From contig NZ_CP051774.1 of the NCBI RefSeq assembly GCF_012913485.1, positions 4,960,001-5,024,000 of the forward strand: a DNA stretch of 64,000 nt, in the 5' to 3' direction. Source of the stretch: Luteolibacter luteus (GTDB lineage Bacteria > Verrucomicrobiota > Verrucomicrobiia > Verrucomicrobiales > Akkermansiaceae). Both the position numbers and the translations under genes were made by a program. The notes beneath the pieces were generated by a model. That model saw only the letters and a list, made by a program, of their open reading frames with translations. It ran no database searches and was not told the origin of the DNA. Below are positions 18,979 through 28,398 of this stretch, piece by piece. The first letter of the stretch is position 1, and the number at the start of each line of letters is the position of its first letter.

Positions 18979-19638
18979 TTACTTCAAGATGTAGAAGGCT
19001 GTCGCGATCACATGACAGGCGCTACCTGCCAGCACGAAGAGGTGCCAGATGGCATGATTGAAGCGGAGATTTCGCCACGCGAAGAAGATCACCCCGAGGG
19101 TGTAGCAGAGTCCACCGGCTACCAGCCAGGCAATGCCAGCGGCGGGCAGGGCGCGGATCATCGGGCCCAAGGCGAAAACGGCCAGCCAGCCCATCACGAT
19201 GTAGAGCGCGGTAGACCACCAGGTGTCGCGTCTTCCTCGGGAAAGGGTCTTCAAGAGCACTCCAGCCACCGCGAGGAACCATACCACGCCGAAAAGCGTC
19301 CATCCCCAAGGGCCGCGTAGGGCCACCAGACTGAGGGGGGTGTAGGAGCCCGCGATCAGCAGATAAATGCAGGCGTGATCCAGTGCCTGGAGCAGAGGCT
19401 TCTTCCTCGGACAGGAGACCGCATGGTAGAGCGTGGAGGAAAAATAGAGGAGCACTAGCGTGCCGCCGAAGACGCTCGCGGAGACAGTCCGGAAGGCCTC
19501 GCCCTTCGATACCAGCACCATCGCTACCAAGGCGGCGATGGCCAAGGCGGTGCCCAGCGCGTGTGTGGCCATGCTGGCAAATTCCTCTGCCTTGCTTTCG
19601 CAGAGCGGCGAGCGGGGACGCGGATTGTCCGGCGACAT
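18979..19638 (-). CDS. hemolysin III / PAQR-family membrane protein
   Basis: The 219-residue product starts at ATG 19638 (MSPDNPRPRS); a longer in-frame extension upstream is non-coding in character. It has seven predicted transmembrane helices and the family's conserved residues: the E/H pattern at the first helix (EEFASMATHALG), SSTLYHA, LDHACIYLLIAGSYTP, and the final FNHAIWHLFVLAGSACHVIA. PAQR-like proteins act in membrane homeostasis, and the historical haemolysin label is weakly supported. It is divergent from the DUF3820-like gene. Confidence 0.9.
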   Translation of the reverse strand: MSPDNPRPRSPLCESKAEEFASMATHALGTALAIAALVAMVLVSKGEAFRTVSASVFGGTLVLLYFSSTLYHAVSCPRKKPLLQALDHACIYLLIAGSYTPLSLVALRGPWGWTLFGVVWFLAVAGVLLKTLSRGRRDTWWSTALYIVMGWLAVFALGPMIRALPAAGIAWLVAGGLCYTLGVIFFAWRNLRFNHAIWHLFVLAGSACHVIATAFYILK

Positions 19639-19732
19639 GTTGCTATGGTCACCCGGTTCGCCTGAAATGTCGAGATCGCGAAGAGATTCCGTGTTTCCAA
19701 GCGACGGTATCCGGGGAAAGCTGCTCCTTGTG

Positions 19733-20059
19733 AACGAGATCGATCGCGAGGATTTCCGCAACCTGCTCAACGAGATCGGGCGAACCCGGATGCCCTTCGG
19801 CAAATATGGCCGGGCCGCCGTGCCGCCTGCCGGGATGCCGATCTATGATTTGCCGATCGAGTACCTCGGCTGGTTCAAGGAACGCGGTTTTCCAAAGGGC
19901 AGGCTGGGGGAGTTGCTGGCGATCGTCTACGAAGTGAAATGCGTGGGAATGGACACCGTCTTCGATCCTTTGCGCCACGCAAATGGCGGGCGGGTGAAGT
20001 TCAAGCCGAAGCGCAAGAAGGAGGTCCGCTTTGATTCCGGTCGCGAACCGGAGAAATGA
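19733..20059 (+). CDS. DUF3820-like small protein
   Basis: The 108-residue product (if started at GTG 19733) contains the DUF3820 core: MPFGKYGRA, DLPIEYLGWFKERGFPKGRLG and ELLAIVYEVK. The family has been linked to quorum-regulated proteins, but its function is unknown. An ATG at 19667 would add 22 residues that look non-coding. The basic C-terminus (KFKPKRKKEVRF) could bind nucleic acid. Its stop overlaps the first ATG of the acetyltransferase gene (ATGA), which suggests translational coupling. Confidence 0.75.
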   Translation, partial: NEIDREDFRNLLNEIGRTRMPFGKYGRAAVPPAGMPIYDLPIEYLGWFKERGFPKGRLGELLAIVYEVKCVGMDTVFDPLRHANGGRVKFKPKRKKEVRFDSGREPEK

Positions 20060-20643
20060 TCGCTAGCCCAAGGTCTCCCTCCATCATGCCTCCGCATCCC
20101 GTCCCGGAAACGATCGAAACCGATCGCGTGATCGTCCGCACCGCCATGCCGGGGGACGGTCCCATCTTCAACCGCGCGGTGCTGTCCTCGCTGCCCGAGC
20201 TCAGTCCTTGGCTCGGCTGGGTGCGGACACCTCCCTCCATGGAGGATTCCGAAGCTTCCTGCCGCCGGGCCTATGAGAAGTTCCTCGCGCTTGAGGACAT
20301 GATGGCCTTCATCTTTTCCAAGGAAGACGGCGAGTTGATCGGTGGATCCGGTCTCCATTACATGGACTGGACCCTGCGCTGCTTCGAGGTCGGCTACTGG
20401 GGCCGGACGGGTTACGTGGGGAAGGGGCTGATCACCGAAGGCGTGCGTGCCTTGGCTGACTTCGCCTTGGACGGATTGAAGGCGAACCGCGTCTTTCTTA
20501 CCACGGACAACGCGAACATGCGTAGCTGGCGCCTCGCCGAGCGGGCAGGCTTCGAGCTCGAGGGCATCCTCCGCAACGAGCGTCTGGATCTCGATGGCAA
20601 GCCTCGTGACACGAGGGTCTATGCACGGGTGCCCAACCGCTAG
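20056..20643 (+). CDS. GNAT-family N-acetyltransferase (RimJ/RimL-like)
   Basis: The 195-residue product (an alternative start at 20086 drops 10 residues) has the RimJ/RimL pattern ETDRVIVRTAMPGDGP at the N-terminus. The acetyl-CoA loop region is GYWGRTGYVGKGLITEGVR, followed by VFLTTDNANMRSWRLAERAGF. It probably acetylates a protein N-terminus or a small amine; the substrate cannot be predicted. It overlaps the DUF3820-like gene by 4 bp and is convergent with rpoN, 5 bp away. Confidence 0.9.
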   Translation: MIASPRSPSIMPPHPVPETIETDRVIVRTAMPGDGPIFNRAVLSSLPELSPWLGWVRTPPSMEDSEASCRRAYEKFLALEDMMAFIFSKEDGELIGGSGLHYMDWTLRCFEVGYWGRTGYVGKGLITEGVRALADFALDGLKANRVFLTTDNANMRSWRLAERAGFELEGILRNERLDLDGKPRDTRVYARVPNR

Positions 20644-20648
20644 CTGCC

Positions 20649-22052
20649 TCAACCCGTGAAAGACTTTCGCAGGTGCGAGGGCAGGATGCCGAGCTGCTCG
20701 CGATACTTCGCCACCGTGCGGCGTGCCACCGGGATGCCCTGCGTCTTCAGCTGCTTCGCCAGTGCGTCGTCGGATAGCGGCTTCGCAGGATCTTCCTTCG
20801 CGATGAGATCCTGGATCGCTTCGCGCACGCCGGCGTTGGAGACCTCCGTGCCGTCTGCTGTCTGATAGCCTGCGGCGAAAAAGGCGCGCATTTCCATCAG
20901 TCCGTGCGGCGTCAGGACATACTTGCCAGCCACCGCCCGGGAAATGGTCGTCGCGTGCAGCCCGATCTGGTCCGCGATCTCATTCATCGTGAGCGGACGC
21001 AAATGCCTCGGTCCTTTCTCGAGGAATGCGGGCTGATGTTCGATCAGCTTTTCCGCGATGGAGAGGATGGTCTCCTGGCGTAGCGAGAGGGAGCGGATCA
21101 GTGTACGTCCTTCCCGGATCTGCTCGCGCAAGAAGTGGCGGGCCTTCCGGTCGTTCGACGTCTTGCCCAGCATGTCCTTGTAGAAATCGCTGATGCGGAG
21201 CTTCGGCATGTACTCGTTGGTGAGCCGTGCCTTGAAGCCCTCGTCGGTCTTCTCGATCACTACATCGGGCTGGATGTAAGGATTGCCCGTCGGATCGAAA
21301 TCACCGCCCGGATTCGGAGTGAGCCGGCCGATGCGGGATGCCGCATCGGAGATGCGCTCGACGCTGGTGCCGAGTGCCCGCGCGATCTGAGGATATCGTT
21401 TGCGGGCAAGTTCTTCGAGGTGATCGCGGACGATCTTGTACTCGAGGCTGTTGCCCTCGCCGTTGCGCTCAAGTTGCAGCAACAGGGATTCCTGGATGCC
21501 GGAAGCTCCGATGCCCGGCGGCTCGAAGCCCTGCAGGAGCTTCAGCGCTTCATCCATGGTCTTCTTTGCAATGCCCAGCCGTGACGCGAGTTCACGGGCA
21601 GGCAGATCAAGGAAGCCGCGGGGATCAAGGTTGCCGATCAGATGCCGCGTGGCCATTCGGACATCAGGATCGACCAAGGAAAGGTCCAGCTGATGAGAAA
21701 GGTGCTGCTGGAGTGTTTCGGGAGCGACGATCGAGTTGTAAAGATGCTCGCGCCGCTCCTCATCGTCCGCGCTCCACGGATTCGAGCGACGCTCCATGAT
21801 TTCCAGATCGCGCCAGTCGTCGTCCGTCTCGTTGAGATGATCCATCGAATCCGCCTCTTCAGGATCCGGGGCGTCCTCATCGAGGGAGATGGACTCGGTG
21901 ATGTCTTCTAGCACCGGATTGATCTCCAGTGCTTGTTGGACGAGCTGTTGCAACTCCATCGAGTTGGCTTGGAGGATTTCCAAGCTGCGCCGCATCTGCG
22001 GAGCCAGCGATTGCTGCTGTCCCAGCGATTGATGAAGCGAGGCATCGGCCAT
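20649..22052 (-). CDS. rpoN: RNA polymerase sigma-54 factor
   Basis: The 467-residue product has the glutamine-rich activator-interacting region I (QSLGQQQSLAPQMRRS), an acidic region II (DEDAPDPEEADSMD), the core-binding domain and a C-terminal HTH. It ends with an intact RpoN box, ARRTVAKYRE. It directs transcription from -24/-12 promoters with enhancer-binding ATPases, none of which is encoded here. The usual downstream neighbours (hpf, PTS genes) are absent. I found no convincing -24/-12 site in the window by eye. Confidence 0.97.
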   Translation of the reverse strand: MADASLHQSLGQQQSLAPQMRRSLEILQANSMELQQLVQQALEINPVLEDITESISLDEDAPDPEEADSMDHLNETDDDWRDLEIMERRSNPWSADDEERREHLYNSIVAPETLQQHLSHQLDLSLVDPDVRMATRHLIGNLDPRGFLDLPARELASRLGIAKKTMDEALKLLQGFEPPGIGASGIQESLLLQLERNGEGNSLEYKIVRDHLEELARKRYPQIARALGTSVERISDAASRIGRLTPNPGGDFDPTGNPYIQPDVVIEKTDEGFKARLTNEYMPKLRISDFYKDMLGKTSNDRKARHFLREQIREGRTLIRSLSLRQETILSIAEKLIEHQPAFLEKGPRHLRPLTMNEIADQIGLHATTISRAVAGKYVLTPHGLMEMRAFFAAGYQTADGTEVSNAGVREAIQDLIAKEDPAKPLSDDALAKQLKTQGIPVARRTVAKYREQLGILPSHLRKSFTG

Positions 22053-22239
22053 GGCAAAAACTCCGCATCACTCTGCGGACGCCGATGAGTAGAGTCGAAG
22101 GATAAGAAAAATACAGCAAATTTCGTGCCACCGCCGATTTTTATTTTCCTTGCGACGACGCAGGAAGTGTGGGAGGGCGGGGCGGTTCTGCGCTAAATCC
22201 AAGGCGGAGCACCTCCCCAGACCTCATCCCAGACCCACC

Positions 22240-23631
22240 ATGAATCGAGGAAATTTCGTGCCATTTGAAGTGAAGATGCGCGCTGCAGGCGTGATGGAAG
22301 CGGCGATCAGTGCATTTCGCCACAACTACGAGGCACTTTGCCGGGAAGAGACGGGCCTCATCCCGGAAGAAGCGATTCGTCCTGCGGAGGGGCTGCCTGT
22401 TTTCGAGCCGGGTTCGGAGGGCTTCGCTCCTGAGCTCTTGTCTCAGACCGTGGTCATCAAGCTCAATGGTGGTCTGGGTACCAGCATGGGCCTGCAGAAG
22501 GTGAAGAGCGTGCTGGAGGTTCGTCCCGGTGTGGCCTTCCTGGATCTCATCGTCCGCCAGATTGTTGCGCTGCGCCAAGCCAGCGGCTCTAAAGTCCGGC
22601 TGCTGCTGATGAATAGCTTTAGCACCAGCGAGGACACCTTGGGTTACTTGGCGCGCCATGCGGACGGTGGTTTTGCCGAGGCCTCCGAGGTGGAGTTGAT
22701 GCAGAACCAAGTCCCAAAGATCGACGAGGCGACCTTGGCTCCTGCTGAGTGGCCGGCGAATCCTTCCCTCGAGTGGTGTCCGCCCGGGCATGGTGACCTC
22801 TATCCGGCCCTTGTGGGCAGCGGGTGGCTGGATCGCTTGCTGGCTGATGGGGTGAAATACGCCTTCGTTTCGAATTCTGACAATCTTGGCGCCGTGCTCG
22901 AGCCGGGTCTTCTCAAGCATTTCGCAGAGTCGGGTGCCCCCTTCCTGATGGAAGTCACGCGCCGCACTCCGGCAGATCGCAAGGGTGGGCACTTGGCGGT
23001 GCGACGCGACAACCAGCGCCTCTTGCTCCGTGAGGTGGCCCAGTGTCCGGATGCCGATCTCGATGCCTTCCAGGACATCGACAAGCACCAGTATTTCAAC
23101 ACCAACTCCATCTGGCTGCGCCTCGATCTGCTCAAGCAGCGCCTCGAAGAGGGAGGGGGAGTGCTTCCGCTGCCTATGATCCGCAATCGCAAGACCGTCG
23201 ATCCGCGTGACAAGAGCTCCACCTCGGTGATCCAACTCGAGGTCGCGATGGGGGCTGCCATCGAGTGCTTCGAAGGCGCACAGGCGATTGAGGTTTCCCG
23301 CGCGCGTTTCGCTCCGGTGAAATCGACGGCTGATCTCTTTGCCCTGCGTTCCGATGCCTACTCGGTGGGGGATGATGGCCGGGTCGAGCTCGTGGAGTTT
23401 CGCAAGGGTGTCCCTCCGGTTGTGAAACTGGACGACTCCTACAAACTGGTGGACTCGTTGGGTGCCCTCGGCGTGCCCTCTCTCGCCGCCTGCGAGGAGG
23501 TGGCAATCGAGGGGCTCGTGAGCTTTTCCGAGGGGGTGATCCTCAGGGGTAAGGTTGCCTTCTCTGCGCCGGCGGGAGGGGTGAAATCGGTCGCTTCGGG
23601 CACCTATTCCGATGGAGAATTCGCGCTTTAA
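22240..23631 (+). CDS. UTP--sugar-1-phosphate uridylyltransferase (UDPGP family)
   Basis: The 463-residue product starts at ATG 22240 (MNRGNF). It carries the eukaryotic-type UDPGP signature KLNGGLGTSMGL followed by KSVLEVRPG, the FVSNSDNLGA uridine-binding segment and an N-terminal helical extension. It makes UDP-glucose (or UDP-GlcNAc) for envelope polysaccharide. It is divergent from rpoN across 187 bp and is followed by a strong terminator, so it is monocistronic. Confidence 0.92.
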   Translation: MNRGNFVPFEVKMRAAGVMEAAISAFRHNYEALCREETGLIPEEAIRPAEGLPVFEPGSEGFAPELLSQTVVIKLNGGLGTSMGLQKVKSVLEVRPGVAFLDLIVRQIVALRQASGSKVRLLLMNSFSTSEDTLGYLARHADGGFAEASEVELMQNQVPKIDEATLAPAEWPANPSLEWCPPGHGDLYPALVGSGWLDRLLADGVKYAFVSNSDNLGAVLEPGLLKHFAESGAPFLMEVTRRTPADRKGGHLAVRRDNQRLLLREVAQCPDADLDAFQDIDKHQYFNTNSIWLRLDLLKQRLEEGGGVLPLPMIRNRKTVDPRDKSSTSVIQLEVAMGAAIECFEGAQAIEVSRARFAPVKSTADLFALRSDAYSVGDDGRVELVEFRKGVPPVVKLDDSYKLVDSLGALGVPSLAACEEVAIEGLVSFSEGVILRGKVAFSAPAGGVKSVASGTYSDGEFAL

Positions 23632-23661
23632 ACGTCACCGGACATTGATTCTAAAAAGATC

Positions 23662-23701
23662 GCGGCGGCTACCCCGGAAAGTGCGGGGCCGCCGCTTTTT
23701 C
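23662..23701 (+). terminator. intrinsic terminator after the UDPGP-family gene
   Basis: GCGGCGG plus CCCCG (23662-23676) pairs with CGGGG plus CCGCCGC (23684-23695), interrupted only by a small bulge. It is followed directly by TTTTT. It lies 30 bp after the stop codon and is the clearest classical terminator on the plus strand of this window. Confidence 0.88.
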
Positions 23702-23806
23702 TGAAATCTATCAGTCCCTAAGTGACAAGGAATTTCGTCTCTGGCAGACATTTTTAATTTGCATTCTTGCTAATTGTAACGGGGGTGACTACCCGAGCGA
23801 CGCAAC

Positions 23807-24424
23807 ATGGCGACTATCGGTGAATTCAATCTGTCGGCTGAGGGCTTCGAGGCGGTGATTTTCGACTGCGACGGCACTTTGGTGAATTCGATGCCATCCC
23901 ACTTTGAAGCCTGGTGCGAAGCGCTGGCTCTCCATGGTGCCGGTGGAATCTTCAAGGAGGACGTGTTCTACGCCATGGGCGGCCGTCCGACGAAGGACAT
24001 CGTCGTTGAGATCAACGACGAATACGGCTTGAAGCTCGATCCGGAGCGAGTCGCCTTCGCCAAGCGCGAGGCTTTCCTCAAGAAGCTGGGCCAGCTCGAT
24101 CTGATCGATGAAGTCGCTGAATTTGCCGAAAGCCTTCGTGGCAAGGTTCCGATGGCCATCGCCACCGGCGGTACCCGCTTGGTGATCGAGAAAACCCTGC
24201 AAGCCGTGGGGGTCTCCGATCTGTTCGAAGAAGTGGTGACCGCGGACGACGTGAAGGTCGGCAAGCCGGCTCCTGATATTTTCCTCAAGGCCGCCCAGCT
24301 CCTCGGTGTGGCTCCCGAGAAGTGCCTGGTGCTCGAAGATGCACCGGCGGGCGTGATGGCCGCCCAACTCGCGGGCATGACGGTGATCTCGATCCCCGCG
24401 CCGCTGAACGTCGCCAAAAAGTAA
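23807..24424 (+). CDS. HAD-superfamily phosphatase / beta-phosphoglucomutase-like
   Basis: The 205-residue product has HAD motif I DCDGTLVNS with the nucleophilic aspartate, a C1 cap (about 25-90) and motif II ATGGTR. Motif III is KVGKPAPDIF and motif IV LEDAPAG. The size and the GGRPTKDI cap segment fit the beta-phosphoglucomutase/sugar-phosphatase branch, but phosphatase and mutase cannot be told apart by eye. It stands between a terminator and guaB. A hairpin (CGCACCG / CGGTGCG, 24441-24468) follows but lacks a T-run. Confidence 0.9.
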   Translation: MATIGEFNLSAEGFEAVIFDCDGTLVNSMPSHFEAWCEALALHGAGGIFKEDVFYAMGGRPTKDIVVEINDEYGLKLDPERVAFAKREAFLKKLGQLDLIDEVAEFAESLRGKVPMAIATGGTRLVIEKTLQAVGVSDLFEEVVTADDVKVGKPAPDIFLKAAQLLGVAPEKCLVLEDAPAGVMAAQLAGMTVISIPAPLNVAKK

Positions 24425-24570
24425 GCCTTTCCCCGTTCCTCGCACCGGAGAGCGCTTCTTTCGGTGCGGTGGATGGCGTGGCTCTCCCCGAAAGACGCCG
24501 CAGGGGTCCCGTAAATTAAGGGGTCCGCTGGTTTTTTCGCAAACGCGCTTGACCCCGGGGGGGCTCCTCT

Positions 24571-26037
24571 ATGGACTCCGCCATGGCGGATATTTCTCTC
24601 GGACTCTCGTTCGACGACGTGCTTCTCGTTCCCGCATTGAGCGAGATCCTTCCCACGGAATCGGACATTTCGACTTACGTGACGGCCGACATCCGGCTGA
24701 ACATTCCTGTCGTTTCGGCAGCGATGGATACCGTGTCGGAGCCTGAACTCGCAGTGGCACTGGCTCGCGAGGGCGGCATGGGCGTGATTCATCGCGCCTG
24801 CACCATCGCCGAACAGGCGTCGATGGTTTCCCGCGTGAAGCGCTCCGAAAACGCGGTCATCCAAAAACCCCTCACGGTTCGCAAGGAGCAGACCATCGAT
24901 GAGATCCGCGCGATCATGGCGGAGCATGGTTTCTCCGGCTTCCCGGTTGTGGATGCCGAAGGTCGCTTGGAAGGCATGGTGACCGGTCGTGACGTCCGTT
25001 ACCTCGAGCGCCCCGACGCCCTGGTCCAAGACGTGATGACCAAGCGGGATCGCCTCGTTACTGCTCCAGCCAATACCGAACTCGAGGAAGCCCGCCGCAT
25101 TCTCTATCAAAACCGCATCGAGAAGCTGCCGCTGGTCGATGCGAATGGCAAGCTGGTCGGCCTGATCACTGGCTCCGACATCGAAAAGCGCATCACCTTC
25201 ACCAATGCCGCAAAGGACCCGAGTGGTCGTCTTCGCTGCGGTGCTGCCGTCGGCGTCGGCCCGGACTGCATGGAGCGTGGCCAAGCCATGCTCGATGCGG
25301 GTGCCGATGCGCTCTTCATCGATGCCGCCACCGGCCACACCAGCCGCGTGATGGAAGTGATCTCCAAGCTCCGCTCCTTGTCGGACCGTCCCGTGGTGGC
25401 CGGCAATGTGGTGACGGAGCAAGGCGCGAAGGACCTTGTCTCCGCTGGTGCGAGCGCGCTGAAAGTCGGTGTCGGTCCCGGCTCGATTTGCACCACCCGC
25501 GTTATCGCTGGTGTGGGCATGCCTCAGTTCACTGCGATCCAGAACGTCGCCGCTTACTGCCGTGAGCGCGGCGTAAAGGTCATCGCCGACGGTGGCATCC
25601 GCTACTCCGGTGATGTCGTGAAGGCGCTCGCTGCCGGTGCCGATCTCGTGATGCTTGGCTCGCTCCTCGCGGGCACCCGCGAAAGCCCCGGCCAGAGCGT
25701 CTACTATCAAGGCCGCCGCTTCAAAACCTACCGTGGCATGGGCTCCCTCGGGGCCATGCGCAAGGGCTCGGGTGACCGCTATGGCCAGAACAGCTCCGGC
25801 AAGCTGGTTGCGGAAGGCGTGGAAGGCCGCGTTCCCTACAAGGGTCCGCTGTCCGACGTGATTTTCCAGCTCATGGGCGGTCTCCGCTCCGGCATGGGTT
25901 ACGTCGGTGCCGCCAGCCTTGAGCAGCTCCGGCAGAACGCGAACTTCGTCCGCATCACCCCCGGTGGCCTGCGTGAAAGCCACGTTCACGATATTGTCAT
26001 CACCGAGGAGCCGACCAACTACCAGCCGCTCGGCTAA
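24571..26037 (+). CDS. guaB: inosine-5'-monophosphate dehydrogenase
   Basis: It oxidises IMP to XMP, the committed step to GMP. The 488-residue product has the TIM-barrel start ([14 protein letters not shown]), a CBS pair inserted at about 95-205 and the catalytic cysteine loop GPGSICTTR. The IMP site (DGGIRYSGD) and the flap (RGMGSLGAM) follow. ATG 24583 is an equally possible start. guaA follows 96 bp downstream, so the two GMP-synthesis genes are probably co-regulated. Confidence 0.97.
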   Translation: MDSAMADISLGLSFDDVLLVPALSEILPTESDISTYVTADIRLNIPVVSAAMDTVSEPELAVALAREGGMGVIHRACTIAEQASMVSRVKRSENAVIQKPLTVRKEQTIDEIRAIMAEHGFSGFPVVDAEGRLEGMVTGRDVRYLERPDALVQDVMTKRDRLVTAPANTELEEARRILYQNRIEKLPLVDANGKLVGLITGSDIEKRITFTNAAKDPSGRLRCGAAVGVGPDCMERGQAMLDAGADALFIDAATGHTSRVMEVISKLRSLSDRPVVAGNVVTEQGAKDLVSAGASALKVGVGPGSICTTRVIAGVGMPQFTAIQNVAAYCRERGVKVIADGGIRYSGDVVKALAAGADLVMLGSLLAGTRESPGQSVYYQGRRFKTYRGMGSLGAMRKGSGDRYGQNSSGKLVAEGVEGRVPYKGPLSDVIFQLMGGLRSGMGYVGAASLEQLRQNANFVRITPGGLRESHVHDIVITEEPTNYQPLG

Positions 26038-26133
26038 GCCCGCCGGAATCCAGGAATACGCGGGAGTTGTTTTTACTCTCCGATTCCTCCCGATTCCGTC
26101 ATTGGAAACTCAGTCACCAGTCATTCTTCCCAG

Positions 26134-27657
26134 ATGCAGGAAATCAACCACGTCGCGGTCCTCGACTTCGGCTCACAGTACACCCAACTCATCGTCCGTC
26201 GCGTGCGGGAGCTCGGCTACTTCGCCAAGCTCTACGCGCTTGAGGACTTTCCGAACATCGGCAAACCCGGAGCGATCATTCTCTCTGGCGGTCCGAAGAG
26301 CACCTCCGAGCCGGATGCTCCGGACCTCGACTTCGAGGCGCTGAAAGGCTTCGGCGTTCCGGTGCTCGGCGTGTGCTATGGGATGCAGCTCCTGAACATC
26401 AAGTTCGGCGGCAGCGTGAAAGCCAGCAACCGCCGCGAGTACGGTCCGGCCACGCTGGTTCCGGGCGAGAGCAGCGGTCTCTACGAAGGCGTCTCCAAGG
26501 ACTCGCAGGTCTGGATGAGCCACTCGGACACGGTGGAGAACCTGCCGGCCTGCGCGGTGGTGATCGCGGCGAACCAGCATGGCACGCCGGTCTCGCTGAA
26601 GTGGGGCGAGAGCTTCTACGGCATCCAGTTCCATCCGGAAGTGACGCACAGCCACGAGGGCAACCGGATCTTGCACAACTTCCTGCTGACGGCGGGAGAG
26701 CTGGAGCCTTTCCACATCGAAGACTTCAAGCGCGAGCTGATCGAAGGAATCAAGCAGACCGTGGGCAGCAAGCAGGTGGTCTGCGGCGTCTCCGGCGGTG
26801 TGGATAGTACGGTGCTTGCCGTACTTCTGCACGAGGCCGGGGTGAATGTCCGTGCCATCTATGTCGATCACGGCCTGATGCGGAAGGACGAGACCGCGGA
26901 GGTGCAGAACAACTTCCATCGCATGGGTGTGGAGATCGAAACCATCGATGCCTCCGAGCGCTTCCTCGGTGCCCTCGCGGGCGTAGCGGATCCGGAAGCC
27001 AAGCGCAAGATCATCGGCGAGCTCTTCATCGACACCTTCTGGGATGCAGTGGGGGACGCCGAGATGCTGGCTCAGGGCACCCTCTATCCAGACGTGATTG
27101 AGAGCGCTTCGAACGCGAAGTCGAAGGCGAGCAAGATCAAGACACACCACAACCGCGTGGACCGCATCCTGGAGCTGCAGGCGCAGGGCAAGGTGCTGGA
27201 GCCGCTGGCAGAGCTCTTCAAGGACGAGGTGAGGGCGCTGGGTGCCTCGCTCGGCATCGCTCACGATATCCTTTGGCGGCACCCTTTCCCGGGCCCCGGC
27301 TTGGCGGTGCGCTGCCCTGGCGATATTACCAAGGAGAAGCTGGATATCATCCGTGAGTGCGACGCGATCTTCATCGGCAAGCTCAAGGAGCACGGCTGGT
27401 ATGAAAAGGTCTGGCAGGCCTACGCCGGGCTGATCCCGGTCAAGACGGTCGGCGTGAAGGGCGACGAACGCTCCTATGAGTGGTCCACGAATCTCCGTGC
27501 GGTAGTCTCGGACGATGCCATGACTGCCGATTGGGTCGAACTGCCTTCCCAGATCCTTCGCGAGACCAGCAATCGCATCCTCAACGAGGTTAGGGGCATC
27601 AACCGCGTCCTCTACGACATCTCGACCAAGCCCCCGGCGAGCATCGAGTGGGAGTGA
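26134..27657 (+). CDS. guaA: GMP synthase (glutamine-hydrolysing)
   Basis: It converts XMP to GMP using glutamine and ATP. The 507-residue product has a class I glutamine amidotransferase domain with nucleophile GVCYGMQ and the HPEVTHS triad segment. An ATP-pyrophosphatase domain follows with the P-loop SGGVDST. The C-terminal dimerisation domain ends in KPPASIEWE, the normal family terminus. It is complete and intact, directly after guaB. Confidence 0.98.
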   Translation: MQEINHVAVLDFGSQYTQLIVRRVRELGYFAKLYALEDFPNIGKPGAIILSGGPKSTSEPDAPDLDFEALKGFGVPVLGVCYGMQLLNIKFGGSVKASNRREYGPATLVPGESSGLYEGVSKDSQVWMSHSDTVENLPACAVVIAANQHGTPVSLKWGESFYGIQFHPEVTHSHEGNRILHNFLLTAGELEPFHIEDFKRELIEGIKQTVGSKQVVCGVSGGVDSTVLAVLLHEAGVNVRAIYVDHGLMRKDETAEVQNNFHRMGVEIETIDASERFLGALAGVADPEAKRKIIGELFIDTFWDAVGDAEMLAQGTLYPDVIESASNAKSKASKIKTHHNRVDRILELQAQGKVLEPLAELFKDEVRALGASLGIAHDILWRHPFPGPGLAVRCPGDITKEKLDIIRECDAIFIGKLKEHGWYEKVWQAYAGLIPVKTVGVKGDERSYEWSTNLRAVVSDDAMTADWVELPSQILRETSNRILNEVRGINRVLYDISTKPPASIEWE

Positions 27658-27668
27658 GAATTCCTTTT

Positions 27669-27710
27669 CCTGACTGCTCCACCGCCTGGATAGGCTGGGG
27701 GGCAGTCAGG
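27669..27710. terminator. hairpin after guaA
   Basis: CCTGACTGC (27669-27677) pairs with GCAGTCAGG (27702-27710), and the loop contains a further GCC/GGC pair. It lies 12 bp after the guaA stop. There is no T-run, so if it terminates transcription it does so weakly or with Rho. It overlaps the end of the minus-strand remnant. Confidence 0.5.
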
Positions 27711-28005
27711 AAGTCGTCCTGTGTAGCCGGTAGCCGCCGATATCTGCACCGGGCGGAAACTTCCGGGCAAAGAAGGCACCGGACGAAGTGATGCTATCGA
27801 GGTGCTCCTGGGATAAAACCGGCCAGGTTTCGGGGCTGCCCGCCCCTTTCTCCCACCAGGTCCAAGTGGAGCAGGAACGCTTGACCAATCCCTCAAGGGG
27901 ATATCCTTGCAAGGCTAGCACGGTTGCGAAGTAGGACTCGTCGATGCTGCAACCACTCTCTGCAAGAACGGCCAAATCGATACCACGGATTTTTTTGATC
28001 TGCTC
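27706..28005 (-). pseudogene. C-terminal remnant of a GT14-like glycosyltransferase
   Basis: About 98 open codons end at 27706. They contain CSIDESYFATVLAL and, 50 residues later, SGAFFARKFPPGADIG. This spacing of an acidic DESYF and a terminal FARKF is what I expect at the end of core-2/I-branching (GT14-type) beta-1,6-GlcNAc transferases. No ATG start exists: the only start options are rare codons (TTG 27975), and no N-terminal domain lies upstream. Probably a truncated gene. Family identification is moderate. Confidence 0.45.
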
Positions 28006-28091
28006 GGCCGCGTCAAGGTTGGCGACTTTTTTCGAAGTGGAGCGTCCTTGCCGCTATCGACACGAAAAGCCAGCAGACCTCCGCGGGGCAG

Positions 28092-28289
28092 ATGGCACGG
28101 GGCGAAATGGTTGACCTCATGGTGAAGGAAAATGTCCCGAAGGCGATGGAGACGGTCTTGGGGACTCCGGGAAACCAAGGAATGGTCGATGTCCAATTTG
28201 CGATCCGGGAATGGACGATGACCGACACGGTTGCAGCGTCGGAATGGTTTGCGGAAAACGACGCGAAGCTTGGATGCGGAGAAGCTTGA
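28092..28289 (+). pseudogene. fragment of a helical-repeat protein
   Basis: An open frame, which extends upstream without a start to about 28030, ends at 28289. It contains VQFAIREWTMTDTVAASEWF, resembling the W-x(n)-DPxAAxxW repeat unit seen in the sigma-linked proteins at 46.7-53.4 kb. It has no signal peptide or transmembrane part and only one repeat. It is either a remnant of such a protein or coincidence. Confidence 0.35.
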
Positions 28290-28398
28290 ACGCTGAGGTC
28301 TGTGCTGTTTTTCTCGAAGCGAGGAGGAGGCATGTCTGTCGGGCGACCGACTTTTCCCATCGCATGTCCGGAACCTACAAGCAAGAGTAGGAGCCAAC

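Larger units (their letters stand above)
27658..28398. other. 741 bp between guaA and the macro-domain gene holding only gene remnants
   Basis: No intact gene is visible. The stretch contains a hairpin after guaA, a minus-strand glycosyltransferase-like tail and a plus-strand helical-repeat-like tail. The two tails face away from each other, with their broken 5' ends meeting near 28.0 kb. About 110 bp of leader with a good ribosome site (AGGAG, 28389-28393) then precedes the macro-domain gene. Confidence 0.6.

Noticed and set aside
23742-23787. Sigma-54 promoter before the HAD gene (TGGCAG, later TTGCAT)
   Set aside because: The GG and GC elements are 16 bases apart rather than the required 10.
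23968-25989. 673-codon minus-strand frame over the HAD gene and guaB
   Set aside because: Antisense shadow of guaB; the plus-strand product has all IMP dehydrogenase motifs.
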